From the NCBI GenBank assembly GCA_973895155.1, contig OZ316896.1:10788001-10852000 (forward strand): a stretch of 64,000 nucleotides of DNA, given 5' to 3'. Shown here one piece after another: positions 30,801-42,967 of this stretch. The DNA comes from Marsupella aquatica. Lineage: Eukaryota > Marchantiophyta. The notes under the pieces are model-generated. The model had not been told where the DNA came from, did not search any database, and was given only the letters and a program-made list of their open reading frames with translations. The position numbers and the translations under genes are program-made. How positions within the stretch are numbered: the first letter of the stretch is position 1; the number at the start of each line of letters is the position of its first letter.

Positions 30801-32597
30801 CATCCGGTCAGGTCTCTTCGTGCCCTTCAAAAGTTATGTGCTGAGTTGGTTTTACGTCCGATGCCAATATGGTATTATGGTACAGATAACTGGTGCTGAA
30901 GTGACCTCGGTGTCAGCAATAGCCAGGCATCTTGATTCTGGATTACCTCCCCCGGACAATGTCTCTGCACTGTTGTAAGCTCGCACTCTCGTCAAGACAG
31001 TGTTGAATATTTTCGCCAATGATCTTTCTGCAAATGCCTGCTTCGCTTTTTCAAAGATAAATTATCCGCTTGCCATTTGCTGCTTGCATCTGATTGAAAA
31101 CGTTTGAGTTATTGATATTTTGTCTACAGAACTCTCTTCTTTAGGAAATGAGTTCATGTTTGGCTGGACACTATGCGAGAAGCTTTTTTGGAAACAGTAA
31201 GAAGTCACAATGTCTGTACCAGCCACTCCAGCATACCGAGTCAATAGTGAAACTCTTAGAATTGCATAACCATCAGTTATAGGGTCCTTATCATTGAAAT
31301 CGGGGTAGAGTCCATTGGCTGCCATGTGTTTCCTTCTTCACTGAAGTGACACGTGTTAACATATGATAATCCTTTCCGATGCTTATTTCTAAGATCAATG
31401 ATACGAAGAAATATTTCCATGTGTGGTTGACTTGTCTTTGGATTGGTGCAGCCAAATGAACAATGGATGCACAGGAACGTTAGTGATGTCCTTTTCAGCC
31501 ATCACCAAAAAGGTTATTTTCATAATGACTGACTATGGATTCCTTGGCTTCTGTTTCGTAACTTCCCGACTTCCCCTTTGGAATGACAGCCATCTGGGTA
31601 TAGTCTCAAAGATGTACTGCATTCTATTCCCATGATCAGACATATTTTACCGGTCATATTTGTTGTGTTACAACGTCCGTCTCCTAGGAGCTTTGCTGAT
31701 ACTCATATCTGATCCTAAAACTCCCCTGAACAGGTGGGCTGGCGGGTACTGTGCTCAAAGGGGACAGTTGAAGTTGAACGTAGTACACAGGATGCAAAAC
31801 ATGGTTACTTGGTGGGCCCTTCTCTCTTATGCGAATATCTATCTCATGTCTAGTCAAGAATCATCAGGTTATTATCAGTCTAGGTTGTCATCTGGTTCAC
31901 GTCATCAATGGTGAGGGTTACAAAATTTCAGAAATAAACTGCCGCCCAGATTCCTGTGCGCACTAATTGTTTTTCGGCTCGTAGTTTGTACAACTGCATT
32001 CGTTGTTCCATGTCTGTAGACAAGTTTAGCTGATCACTTTTGTTGTCATCTTATTTTTTCCCGTCTTGAGAGAGGTATTAGCGCCATGAAGTCTCTCTAA
32101 CCAAAGCAGAAATTTTATATTTACTTTTTTTCACACCCTGCATGCAAATGTGGGGTATGTTGCAGGTAACCTTTTTTCCTGTAGCGGGAAAGGCCAAGAA
32201 GTTCTTTGGCGCTTTTGCTGGGGTGCACGAGGAAATAAAAACCTTTGCATTAGATGTCGCTAAGGTGGTGCACGAGGTGAGTCTATTATTTCAGGAAAAG
32301 CTGGGGATCTTTCCCACTTATAAACGATCTGAACTAGAAGGACAATTGTTCATAGTTTGGCCAGGTAAAGACTGCTCACCTCATCAAGCCGAGATCTCTG
32401 TCGTATCTTTCGCTCTACTAAGCTTCTGCGTGGGGATTCTGTTCCAGGGAAAGGATGCGAATTCGGCAGACAACCGAAGTTCAATACCAGAGGCATTGTG
32501 CGACGTAGCCGTCATAGAGGCATTTTTGAACTCAAGTGATGCTCAAGGGAGTTTCGTGCGTGTTGAGGGAGTACAGCAGATTGAGGCTTCGTGCTAA
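27863..32597 (+). CDS. Gfo/Idh/MocA-family oxidoreductase A, 12 exons, 368 aa
   Basis: NAD(P)-dependent Gfo/Idh/MocA dehydrogenase; plant homologs are annotated only as oxidoreductase family proteins and the substrate is unknown. Exons: 27863-27985, 28266-28406, 28695-28743, 29096-29113, 29493-29608, 29844-29963, 30200-30250, 30886-30974, 31452-31512, 31734-31811, 32166-32276, 32448-32597. All junctions are GT-AG and the sum is exactly 369 codons. The Rossmann start is LALLGAGVFA (residues 7-16). The family EKP motif (about 105-107) is split across exons 3 and 4, exon 4 being only 18 bases. GGFVLDGGVHF (about 190-200) holds the catalytic D-x-G-x-H. No targeting peptide is obvious, so it is probably cytosolic. 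A paralog with the same exon plan lies 2.2 kb downstream. Confidence 0.9.
29096..29113 (+). other. 18-nt micro-exon encoding the EKP motif, gene A
   Basis: AAAAACCTGCTGGTACAA between TGATGAAG and GTGAGT. With the preceding exon's last G it encodes Glu-Lys-Pro-Ala-Gly-Thr. The paralog has the same 18-base exon at 35982-35999. Confidence 0.8.
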
Positions 32598-34827
32598 GCT
32601 ATGAATTGCCCATAGTTCACTGGGTCTTTGTTTGAGATGAATTGCATCAACTCCTAGTGCTGCACCTTGGAGATTTTAGGAATGACGGAACAACACCATC
32701 GAGCCGTGAGAATTGCAGCTTGGGCCACCAATGCTGTAAACTTTCCAGTCATGCTTGTTGCGTGTAACATAACATTCTTCTCCTAAAAGGCGAGGTTCAA
32801 TTTTGAGCAGGCTGCAAGTGATTTGCAATCAGGTCCTTCCATTGAGGGTTAAACTGACTTTACAGAGGGGATGGAGATACAGGTAGCGAAGTTCGGCACG
32901 AATTGAGCCATTTCCTTGCACGCAACCGTGGATGTTATTGTTATCCAGACATAAAAGCCCTATGCTTTACTACAGCGTAACTGTGCAGCTGCAGGACTTT
33001 TCTGTTGTGTATCATTCCTGTTCATGTTGAAGACCTTAAATTGAAGAATGTTGAAAACTGTATTCGATTTTCTTTGCATTGTCCTACCGTTTGAGATCAA
33101 CTTAAAAACTCACGCCAAAGGATCTCCGCGATCCGTGTCTGGCATGCCATGAACAGTTGGAACTGGTAAACACATGAAACTTGCACTATATTTCCGTTTG
33201 TCAAAGGCCAGATTCACATTTAATTCAGCTACAGACTCCTTATCCCACCGCAAATGATCCCCTCTAAAAACAAATCTCGCAAATATATCTAAGGGACCTA
33301 CTAACTTGTCCAATCCATGCTCCACACTTGCTTTATTTGAGATACTACTGGGCAAAATCCATGCTCGCAGGCGGTTGTAAACATCTGCGTCCTTCTTGGA
33401 GGACTATATGTTCAACATCTTGCACCACCTTGACAAAGACAGCATCCTCTTAAAGATCTGCTAAAAATTGTAGGCTCCCTGGTCACTTCTCTTGCCATTG
33501 CTATTGCCATTGCTATTGCCTCCTAGCTTGTCTGTTAAATATGAAGAGATAGAGTGTTCGAATCCAATTTGTGAAAGTGCAATGCCAAGCCTCGCCAAAT
33601 TGTCGACCAGCAACATTCAGTCAGGGCTCCCGGCATGAGTTGCAGTTAAAACATTTCTTTCCCAATAAGCCAACGCCTTGTTGACCGAAATGAGAAGGGG
33701 GCAGATCCCGTCTGTGGACTTGTCGAGCAGAAGGAACGGTGGCGCAATGTAGGGGGCCTGGAGCTCTCGCTTGGAGGAGAGACTAGTGAGGACAGCGTTC
33801 CTAGCACTTATTAGAATTCAGTAATGGCCTCCTTGAAGGTGACCCGGCATGATCTTTTTTCAAGGTCAGCACGACAATTTAGCTCTTGTCAGTGGCGGCT
33901 GGACTTGTTCAGCCCCCTATATTCACAGATAGTGAGATAGAGCTGACGGTCTCAAAGTCCTGATGGTACTCAGTTAGACTTGTCATCGGCTCCGTTCCCT
34001 GCTTCCCTTGCCTATGATCCTTGTCGGGGGAAACACTCGTTCTGAGTATTTTATTGTTTCCAGTGAAGACCTTCCAAGGTAACTTTTTGAGACAAAAGAC
34101 TGATTGATGTAGGGTGACTTTCCCACCTGCAGGCTTCTATTGTGGGACCAGGATGTGGTCGCACCAGAAATTTGAGCCGATGATTGATCCTTAAGTTCCT
34201 TTTGATCGAGATAACCGGGGCTCACGCTTTTTACTTTTGCCTTGGATGTAAGATCCCTAGGTATCCTCATCCTTAGTTGGCTGGCCAACTGGGTTGCATA
34301 CTCCAAAACGATGGTCGTTACATGCTCCGAAGGTGATCGTCTACTACTGATAGGTGTATCTTCTTTCGGTTTCAAGGAGATACAGTAGGAGGGCAGCCAC
34401 GTCGGACCAACCCAGGGGCCCAAAGAGGACCGATACGGCTCTCATTTTTACGCCCCTCTCTCGCTGTGGAATCGTGTCTTTGATCATCAATAGAGTTTAC
34501 AGAGCCATTGCTAGTATTTTGAGCAGGTAGGGCAGGTGTGCCAGGTGTTTGCTTTTGGTAACAGAGTGCATGCAATAATGTTGAAATTCAATGATATCAA
34601 GACTTCGACAGCTCCTTTATTGTTGAATGTAGATGTATATGTGTGTGGAGTCATGTGTTTGGACCGGTCACTAGGAATTGAAATGTTTGGAAGTGTTCGT
34701 TGCCTTGCTCCCGTTCTCGTTCTCGTAAGAGGATAAGATTTGAATGTGCCTCGCAGCACTCTCAGGATTTTAGAGGAGGAGCTGATATTTCTTTCGCTTG
34801 ATTCCCCTTTTGCTCTGGAAGGTTGAG
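32598..34827. other. Intergenic region between the oxidoreductase paralogs
   Basis: 3' UTR of gene A and promoter of gene B. No gene is supportable. Minus-strand open frames at 33110-33355 and 33983-34423 resemble no family. A short TTGCCATTGCTATTGCCATTG repeat lies near 33492. Confidence 0.45.
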
Positions 34828-37800
34828 ATGCCAGAGAAAAAGCCTACCATAGCATTGCTGGGTGCTGGCCTGTTTGTGCGCTCCGATTATGTCCCCTGCC
34901 TACGAGAGCTCTCCGAGATTGTATCGTTGCGAGCAATCTGGAGTCGGTCTGAGGTTCAGCCCTGCCAGCTTTGTTTATTCTCTGCTATGCCTATTAATTA
35001 TTGCCAAAGAAATACAGAATTGAGAAACCAAAGAGAAGGTAGAATGTGATTTCAGTTTGCACAAAAGTTTGCTAGGCAATGGTGACCACATCTACAAAGT
35101 CACATCGTCTCTAACTATTCCAAGGAGTACGATACGTCGTACGCCTCATGTATTGGTTTGAACAGTAATCACGTCATTCGGGTACAATTACTGTAGTTAT
35201 CCCAATCTGCTTACGATATTATCTACTTCCCTGCTTGCAAACAGGAATCTGCAACAGCGACGGCAGATCTGGTGAAAGACTTTGCCTCGGATGTGTTAGT
35301 GAAATGGGGAGAACCTGGATTGAATGAGATATTTGTCGATGAGAGCATTGACTCTGTTGCAATTGTGCTTTCTGCGACAATTCAGGTTTCGAACGTCTAG
35401 TTTAAGTATTTTCTCTAAATTGCAGTTTCTAGGTGCAGAATTGAACTTGACCTTTTTCTTTCCTGAGTAATTGAACAGTCAACGAAATGTAAACAGTGCA
35501 TCTTAGATTTCAGGGCGTGATAGCAGCCGCATACAAGATACAGTCATTGTGGATCGTCCATTAGATGCAGCTCATGCCTTGGTGTCCTTTGGTGATGTCA
35601 GCTGGATATCGTACTCAGAGCCCTTGAGGCAGGAAAGCATGTGCTACAAGGTCGGTCACCCAAGTGATCATTTATGTCATGATCGTTTTTGATCTTCAAC
35701 AACTCGGAATTTTTTTGTTTAACATATGAAGGCTTTTGTGCCACATCTGGTCTTGTACAGACATGGCAGTGCCCAGGTTCACGGGGACACTGAATGGCAG
35801 TGCAACTGAGTAGAAGAATAGGGAAATTGCGTATTTCTTCTTTTTGGTTTCTAATCAATGTAAATGTCATGAGGGATCACGTTTATCGTCTTCGTGTGAA
35901 CTTACTTTCACCTCGAAAAAGTTGCTTATTTTTCTACTGGTTTGTGACTGTGATCCTCTACATCAACTGCCGGCGATGAAGAAAAACCTGTTGGAACGTG
36001 TAAGTGGTTTCAAAGGTTCATCTTTCTTGAATCAGCATGCTACTATGTCGAGAAGTCAATCGTGCGTACATAGTGTGAGTGTAGATGTATTATTACTTCG
36101 CGTGTTCATTTTGTCTTTCAAATAGTGCCATGCCTCTTGAACGCGTGCTGTCTTACAGCTGTCCATCAAGTGCGTGATGTGTTTGCCACCTATGAATCCC
36201 TGTCTTTGTCCGGAGGGAAGCCAATATGGGCAGTTGCTGAAAATTACCGGTTCGAAACAGCCTTTAATGAGGTAATTAAACTCCTGTAAATGGAAGTAAT
36301 GGTGATTGTTACCTTTACTAAAGAGCAGTGTATTTGGATTTCCTTTTGCCTTGCAACCTACCCACCTAGCTTACCAACCTTGTGTAGTATTATTTCATAT
36401 AGTGAGCGGATTGTGTCATAGGGACTACCCCTTGGCTGGGGTTGGCAATTTGATTGTACCTGGACCAAAGGTGGCAATGTCAGGGGCCGAGTCGTAGTTC
36501 CTTGGCTGGTATGAGAAACTATATTCTCTTATGTGCCTCTTGTTACGTCTCTTCACTGCAGGCAGCTAATTGGGTGAAAGAGATCGGAGAGCTCACAGCT
36601 GTCCATGTGACAGCCTATTGCCCAATGAATGAAGAAAACATGTATTTTGAAAATGCAACCACTTCTTGGCGAAAAGATTTCAAGGTTAGTATAGTAGTGG
36701 AAGCTTGTTATTAAATAACTCAGTGATGATTATAGGAACGATATAACCTCATGAACCTCTCTATGCCTAAAACTTTGCTTGTCAGACCCTTCCAATCAGA
36801 GTTTATGGGAAGTTTCAATGAGATATTCTGATCCATGTATCGACACAGGGCGGTCTTCCACTGGATGGAGGAGTGCACTTTGTGGCTGCCACGAAGCTGG
36901 TAATTCCTTACATCTACACACATTGATTCTTTGGCCTGTAACTTATTTTGTGCTTCTAATAGCAGCTTAGTACTCCGTGTCACCTATTGAAACATGTTTT
37001 AAAGAACATTGCTTGTCATTAAATGGAGATAAGATGATCACTTGGATTGTGCGAGAGTGTAATCTGTGGCTAAAATTTGCAAGTATTTCGCAGATGACTG
37101 GGTCTGGGATCAAGTCCGTGGCAGCCATTGTCAGACATACTGACTCTAAGTTGTCCCAAGCAGATACAGTGGCGACACTTATGTAAGTATGAAGCCCTCA
37201 CACTTATGGTTATTGGGATGTCAGTGGAAGGAGCTTTTGGACAACATCGATGCAAGGCTGCCCTCATGTTTGAGATTTGTACTAACTGCTAAAAGCAATA
37301 TTGCTAAATGCATGAGTTGCCCTAGTTAAACCCTAAAATCTACGAGGCTCGTTGAAAAAACTGATGCCCTTTCAGAAAAATGGCAATTTGCTCTCCCTAT
37401 GGAAGGATACGTATGGGGGTTTTGGAAGCTGCTTGGTCGTTTTGAGAGAAGAGCCGCGAGAAAGATAAACTCATGACACCCTCTTTTGTAATGCTTTGCA
37501 GGCAATTCACCAATGGATCTGCAGGCGTGCTTATGATGTCCTGGAATGGTTCCCTCAGATTGGAGGTTGTTCTACAACAGAAAATGTTTTTTGCTTTGAA
37601 TACTCGTAAATTGACCGCGTCTTGCGCGATATCGGAATGACTTTTATGCTTATTACTGGTCTCTGATAGGACTCTTAACAGCGTTTCTCTTTTAAGCTCG
37701 TGATGCACGCTTTATGCAGGTCGTCTGGCGTTTCTTGGGTTCCAAGGGAGAGGTTAGAGTTGAAACGGAAACCCAAAATGGCAAGTGGGGCTACCAGGTG

Positions 37801-38503
37801 GAGTTGTTATCTTCTACGTTCTTCCCCCCCTCATAGATCTGAAGACGTTTGCTTGCCTTCGTAGTCTTGAATTACCATTCTTCGTTGCTCGCAGTTTTGC
37901 ATTGCGATGGCTTGGACTGAGGTGTGTGATCACGATTGCTGGTTGGTGGCCTTACCTTGGTGACAATATAGTTCTGTGAATCATCAGGTCCGACTCATTC
38001 CTGTTAACGGCAGTGATCGAAGATCAAATTTTCATCCTACTTCTGGGGTTTTGGAAGAGTTGAGAACCTTTGCAGGGAATGTCTCAAAATTTGTTTTCGA
38101 GGTAACGAATATTTACCTTCTTGATGAAATCATCCCATTGGGATATAAACCCACGTGGCCCCTACGAGACTGAAAAGTGTACAGAAAAAGGGGACAAATT
38201 GAGGTCAAAATGGTGCAATATTAGGAGTTGTCAATTGGATTTCTATTCGAAGTTCTCTGCTAAAGATCAGGTTTATGAGTTAATGAGCCTGTTAGTGGCT
38301 GACAAGGAAGTCAATAAAACATTTTGCTATATCTAGACCACCTGCTTGTTTGATTTGTGGACATTCTGTTTGTCTTGCAGGGAAAGGATGCCAGTATAGC
38401 TGATCCACGAGGCTCAGTGCGGGAGGCTATCAACGATGTAGCTATCATTGAGGCCATTTTCAAATCAAGTGCGATGGAGAGCTTTACTCATGTGGAGGAG
38501 TAA
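34828..38503 (+). CDS. Gfo/Idh/MocA-family oxidoreductase B, 12 exons, 362 aa
   Basis: Paralog of gene A with the same 12-exon plan. Exons: 34828-34953, 35245-35385, 35602-35650, 35982-35999, 36159-36271, 36562-36684, 36849-36899, 37094-37182, 37502-37565, 37720-37797, 37988-38101, 38381-38503; the sum is 363 codons. The Rossmann start is IALLGAGLFV, EKP is at about 106-108, and GGLPLDGGVHF holds D196 and H200. Exons 2, 3, 4, 7, 8 and 10 have exactly the same length as in gene A; the others differ by whole codons, so phases are fully conserved. Intron sequences are diverged, so the duplication is old. No lesion is seen and both copies look functional. The substrate is unknown. Confidence 0.9.
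35982..35999 (+). other. 18-nt micro-exon encoding the EKP motif, gene B
   Basis: AAAAACCTGTTGGAACGT between CGATGAAG and GTAAGT. It encodes Glu-Lys-Pro-Val-Gly-Thr together with the flanking G and is conserved with gene A in length, phase and acceptor sequence. Confidence 0.8.
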
Positions 38504-41500
38504 GCCCTGACTTGCCAAAACCTCTGCTTTGTTACCGAAGTACACAAGGAGAACATGGCTTTGAGCCCGGACTTGCTAGTCATTAAACTTCTACTTCAAT
38601 GACGTTCGAAGTGAAAGAGACGTATTCTCAGGGTTTGCACTTCGCACCTATGGGTCTTACCGTTTGCTGAATAGCCTGTTTTGTTATACAAAGACTCGTA
38701 CAGAGTACTAACAGTAGTTTTCATGTAATGAGTGGTGAGCGGACGTTAGATTGCTTGGATCCTCGTCGTGATCAACATCAAGGAGTACTTCCATGGTTGG
38801 TCCCATAGTCTAGTCCCGACATAAACCTTAAAGCACCATTTCATCCAAGATCCTTTAACACAACCCCATTTTACCCACTTTGTTACTTTCATAGGTACAT
38901 TTTTAACAGATTATGGTAACCTCATATTATCAGGTCTTGAGGAGGAGTGACAATGGTGGTTTGTGAAGTCAGTACATATGGGTTTAAAGAGTTTATATAC
39001 TCACGCTGGTGTGCGAATTTGAGGCATTTGTCCCCACCAAGAGTTAGAAAACACATCCAGACTTCTCAGGACAAAGGGCGACATCAGAGCCCCAGCTCTT
39101 GTAAGTTTTATCAGTCCCGGACGCCCCATAAACATTCCTATGGCAGCAACACTGAATCTGCTGAGGCAAGTAGAGAGACTAGAAATGTCTTCCTGATTTT
39201 CAGTGGATTTATTGATTTAAATAAACTCCATGAATGTGGATGATATGAATGTTTGGGACATACAACAACTTTGCGTACCTCCGGGAAGACGAGGTCGGTG
39301 CGTAAGCCTCCCGTTCAATTTGATCAATTTCTCCATCGATTTCTGATTTACGTTCGGCTATTGGTTGGAACATGAGTATGGAGATGAAAGACTGACATGT
39401 GCATTACGTGTTCTCAATGGGCAATCTCCCATTTTCAGTTTCGCCGTATGGTCGTCGGTATAAACAATTCTAGTAACTGTTAATTCCCACAGCTTCAAGG
39501 CGATAATAACAGACCTACCTGCGCCTATCTGCACCAAAACAAATACAACTGGACAATTGTAATAGGAGTATGTTGGATGGACTTCAAAACTGTCAAGTGG
39601 CAGGAGTGATGACGGATTGTCGAACACTTAGTTTCTCGACACAAGAAACCAACTCAAGCTTACCTGTTTCTTAGGGCCCGAAGAATGTGAAGCAAGATGG
39701 ATCCAGCATCCTCAGGACTGAGATGCTGCACATGAACTAAAAACTAGCGCAGATCAAACCCAGTTTAGATCTGAAAACAATCCAACTGCTCTCGTGTGCT
39801 CACTCAGCGGACATGCAGTAACCTGCTGACAATCTTGAAGTCAGAAGTGAAGGTCTAAGGCAGCGGCTGCTCACCAGAGTTACATCTTCACTCAGGACAA
39901 TTTCCATCGAACTTTTAAAACAACTCACCAAAGCCCTCGTCTCATGCCTAGCTGTCTAGTTGAGAGTGGATCAATCTTCCGGCAGGAGTTCTTTCCAAAA
40001 CTTTCTGTCTTACAAGAGGATAGAGTTTTTGCAGGTAACACTGTCTGAAAATGTGGCTTCTCTCAACTTGGTTCCACTACTAGTGAGGAGATGTAGATGA
40101 AAGACCTCAGCTTCCTGGGAGATGTTCCTTCTCTAAACTTCGTCTTTCTCCATGGCGAGGAGATGCACGAAAGAAAAACCTTTCACACTTCCCTCAAGAT
40201 GTTCTACTCTAAATTTGGTCCCAACAATGCTGAGGATATGCATAATAGACAAGACCTTTCGAGCTCCGCCGTTGAAAGTCGGAACATCTTCTGACAGGAG
40301 CCCTCTGAAAACTCCGAAAACTTTACGCCCGACCGACCTAACGGCAGAGTTACAAAAGTGTCGCTCTTGGCAATTGTTCCTCCTCACAATTTGCTTCTAT
40401 ACTGGTTTAAGAGAAGTTCAACAGAAACGACCTGTCATTACGTGTAACAAATTTTGCACAAGTTGCCGAGATCATGCATAGCCCGGATCCAGGGCAAGGT
40501 ACTACCAAGTAACCAACCCTGGACGTAAAGCTCTTCCAATACTGGCGGCTCGAGATAATGCGTTCAAGCACCACCAAGCAATTCATCCGTTTCGCCCAAA
40601 TTCGTCAGCTCATTCGAACTTGCACCCGCAAACTTGAAACCACGAACATCTCCATACAGCAGTCGCTTCGAACTGGGCGACATCTCAGCATTACACTCGT
40701 CGAAGGGACCCCTGTTTGAAAATGTTCCTCATCCCAACCTGATGGTGCAGCGAGAAACTCGACCATGAAAACCTTTTAACGAAGTGGAGGGTCGAAGTCA
40801 TCATCAATCGACATCCCACCACGATGTGACCCTGAAGACCTTGTCAGCAAGGCAGCCCACATAATATCTGAGCGCCATCGCCTGCTCACAGAGTTGCAGC
40901 AAACAACACTATCCAGAAAAGAAATTTTGGGGAAGCAATTCGCTCAACTCTGGTAGCCATTCAACGAAGTTACAGAGAATAATGTGGATCTTGACGCTCA
41001 TGGGAACTAAGGATGACCTCAAGATTATGGATAATGGGGTCTGTGATTAGGTGTGATAATGGGGAATTGGCGAGTGGACAAGGAAAGTCTAGCAAATTTG
41101 TGCCAAAAGTGGGCTAAAACTTTCTACAGAGGTGGAATCTAGCAAATTATAGCAGCAAAATAATGTGGTGGAGTACTAAACAACGATTCAGGATTCAGAT
41201 AATTTAGGTGATACTGACATATATTGAATTGTCAATTTATTTTTTCTGAGATTACTTACTTTGTCAAGCTGAATAAGCAGAGTAACTTTGGTTAACTTGG
41301 AGTGATGCAAAAGAATGGTCAACATCCTGTTAGTTTTTGAACAATTATCAATATCCTCAATTTAACCAACCTCAACACCCTCGCCCAACCTCAACCCAGG
41401 GGGATGGGGGAGTAGGACAGCCAATCAGTGGCGGTTAAAGTGGGTTAGGTCGGAGCAAAGCAATAGTCCCAACTGAACGTAGAGGGGTGGAAAAGGTATC

Positions 41501-42967
41501 TCATAAGGGTAGAGGAATGACCATCTGATTGCTGTCAGAGTGTTCAAGCTATCAAGAGTTAAGCCCAAAGAGACATGGTTCTGTGTTAGCTCACTTGAGT
41601 AGAGACTCACTTGAGTAGAGACTGAGAGGTATTGGGATCAATTGTTGGGACTGATTGTTCACTTTGTATGGGGTTTCACAGATTTCGAGATAAGTTACGT
41701 GACTAGTACCGAAAAACTGGGAAAATAGTACATAACAAACCAGATTTTAGTGCCCCCAAAAAAAGTTCTTAAAAAAAAGCCTAATTGGAAACTTGCTTAA
41801 CCATGACTGGTGGCTCTTTCTTGACAGAAAGCTGCAGGAAATGACAGAAGCAGCATAACATGAAAATTTTATTGGCAACCAAATCAGCATGAAAGCATTT
41901 TTCAAAGTTTTCAAAACCAGCACCAACACATACAATAGTCATGAGTTTACGAACAAGTCTAATGTAGTAAATAGCAGTTGAGTTGCAGAGTATGTATACA
42001 ATGATGCTCTAATAATAGGGCATTATGGGCCATAGAGCCCCCCAAATGAGTGTTGTAGCACAAGTTTTGAAGGGCTATTGTTGCCCTACTAATAGTGCAT
42101 TAATGCACTAGAGACTATTTAGTAAAAATAGAGAAGACATTTCATAATGCCAGATCCAATTCTGGATTGAATTAGTCTCCACAAAGCACCCTAAAATTAC
42201 AAAGCAAAAATTCAAGAAGGGCATTAAGTATATAGTAAAGTACTGTTTACACTACATTGTGGGATATAACGCCCCTGAAAACAAGAGCTTAAGCTTGAGT
42301 TTTGAGGAGCTGTGATTTTCCATTATGCTCCAGTAACCGGACCATAATAGACTTAAAGGCCTAAGACATTTTGATGTTTACTAATTCTAGTAAAAGTAGA
42401 GGAGACTCTTCTTCATGATAAAAGTTTTGTATATGCCTTCTTCTCCCACTATGCCCTCAAAATTACAGTTAAAACTCAGGGAAGGCGTTCAGTAGCCACT
42501 AATTTTACCGTCTCAATCTTTCCTTATGAACCTCCCCTTTTGCTGGGTAACTCCCATTTCTGGCTCAAACATCTCACCCTCGTCTTTCAAGGGGAGACTT
42601 ATGGTTAAAATTGGAAAAATAACTAGCACAAATTATGGTTTTATTCTAAAATAATTTAAAGGGGAATTCCAATACCTCCGGTAGAAGAACACGAAGAAGA
42701 CCAGCAACTACACTTTGCTATTCTCTGCTGACTGATGCTAATGACCCCTCGCTTGGAAAGAGAATGAACAACGCTGTGTGTTCCTGGGTAGCTAAAGTAT
42801 GAAGTGGAACTTTAGCTGGGTTGATTCCTGTGGACGGGATGCAGCAGTCTGCTGGGCACGGCAAGGGCTGTTCCTTCTTTTTATGTTGAGAGGCCGTTCT
42901 CAGTTTGCTCAAGCACAGAGTGCAGTACATAATTATTCATGCTGATTCGTATGCTCAAATTTAAGCC
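38504..42967. other. Gene-free spacer
   Basis: After the 3' UTR of gene B I see no supportable gene. 40048-40300 carries about three degenerate 75-85-base units with GATGTTC, TCTAAACTTCGTC, GAGGAGATGCACGAAAG and CCTTTC words. The last kilobase before 42968 should hold the promoter of the nuclease gene. Confidence 0.4.

Noticed and set aside
33540-33580. tRNA-like GTTCGAATCC box
   Set aside because: No matching acceptor stem, D-arm or A-box at the right distance.
33983-34423. 146-residue minus-strand gene between the oxidoreductases
   Set aside because: No recognisable domain and no splice partner; it probably covers UTR or promoter sequence.
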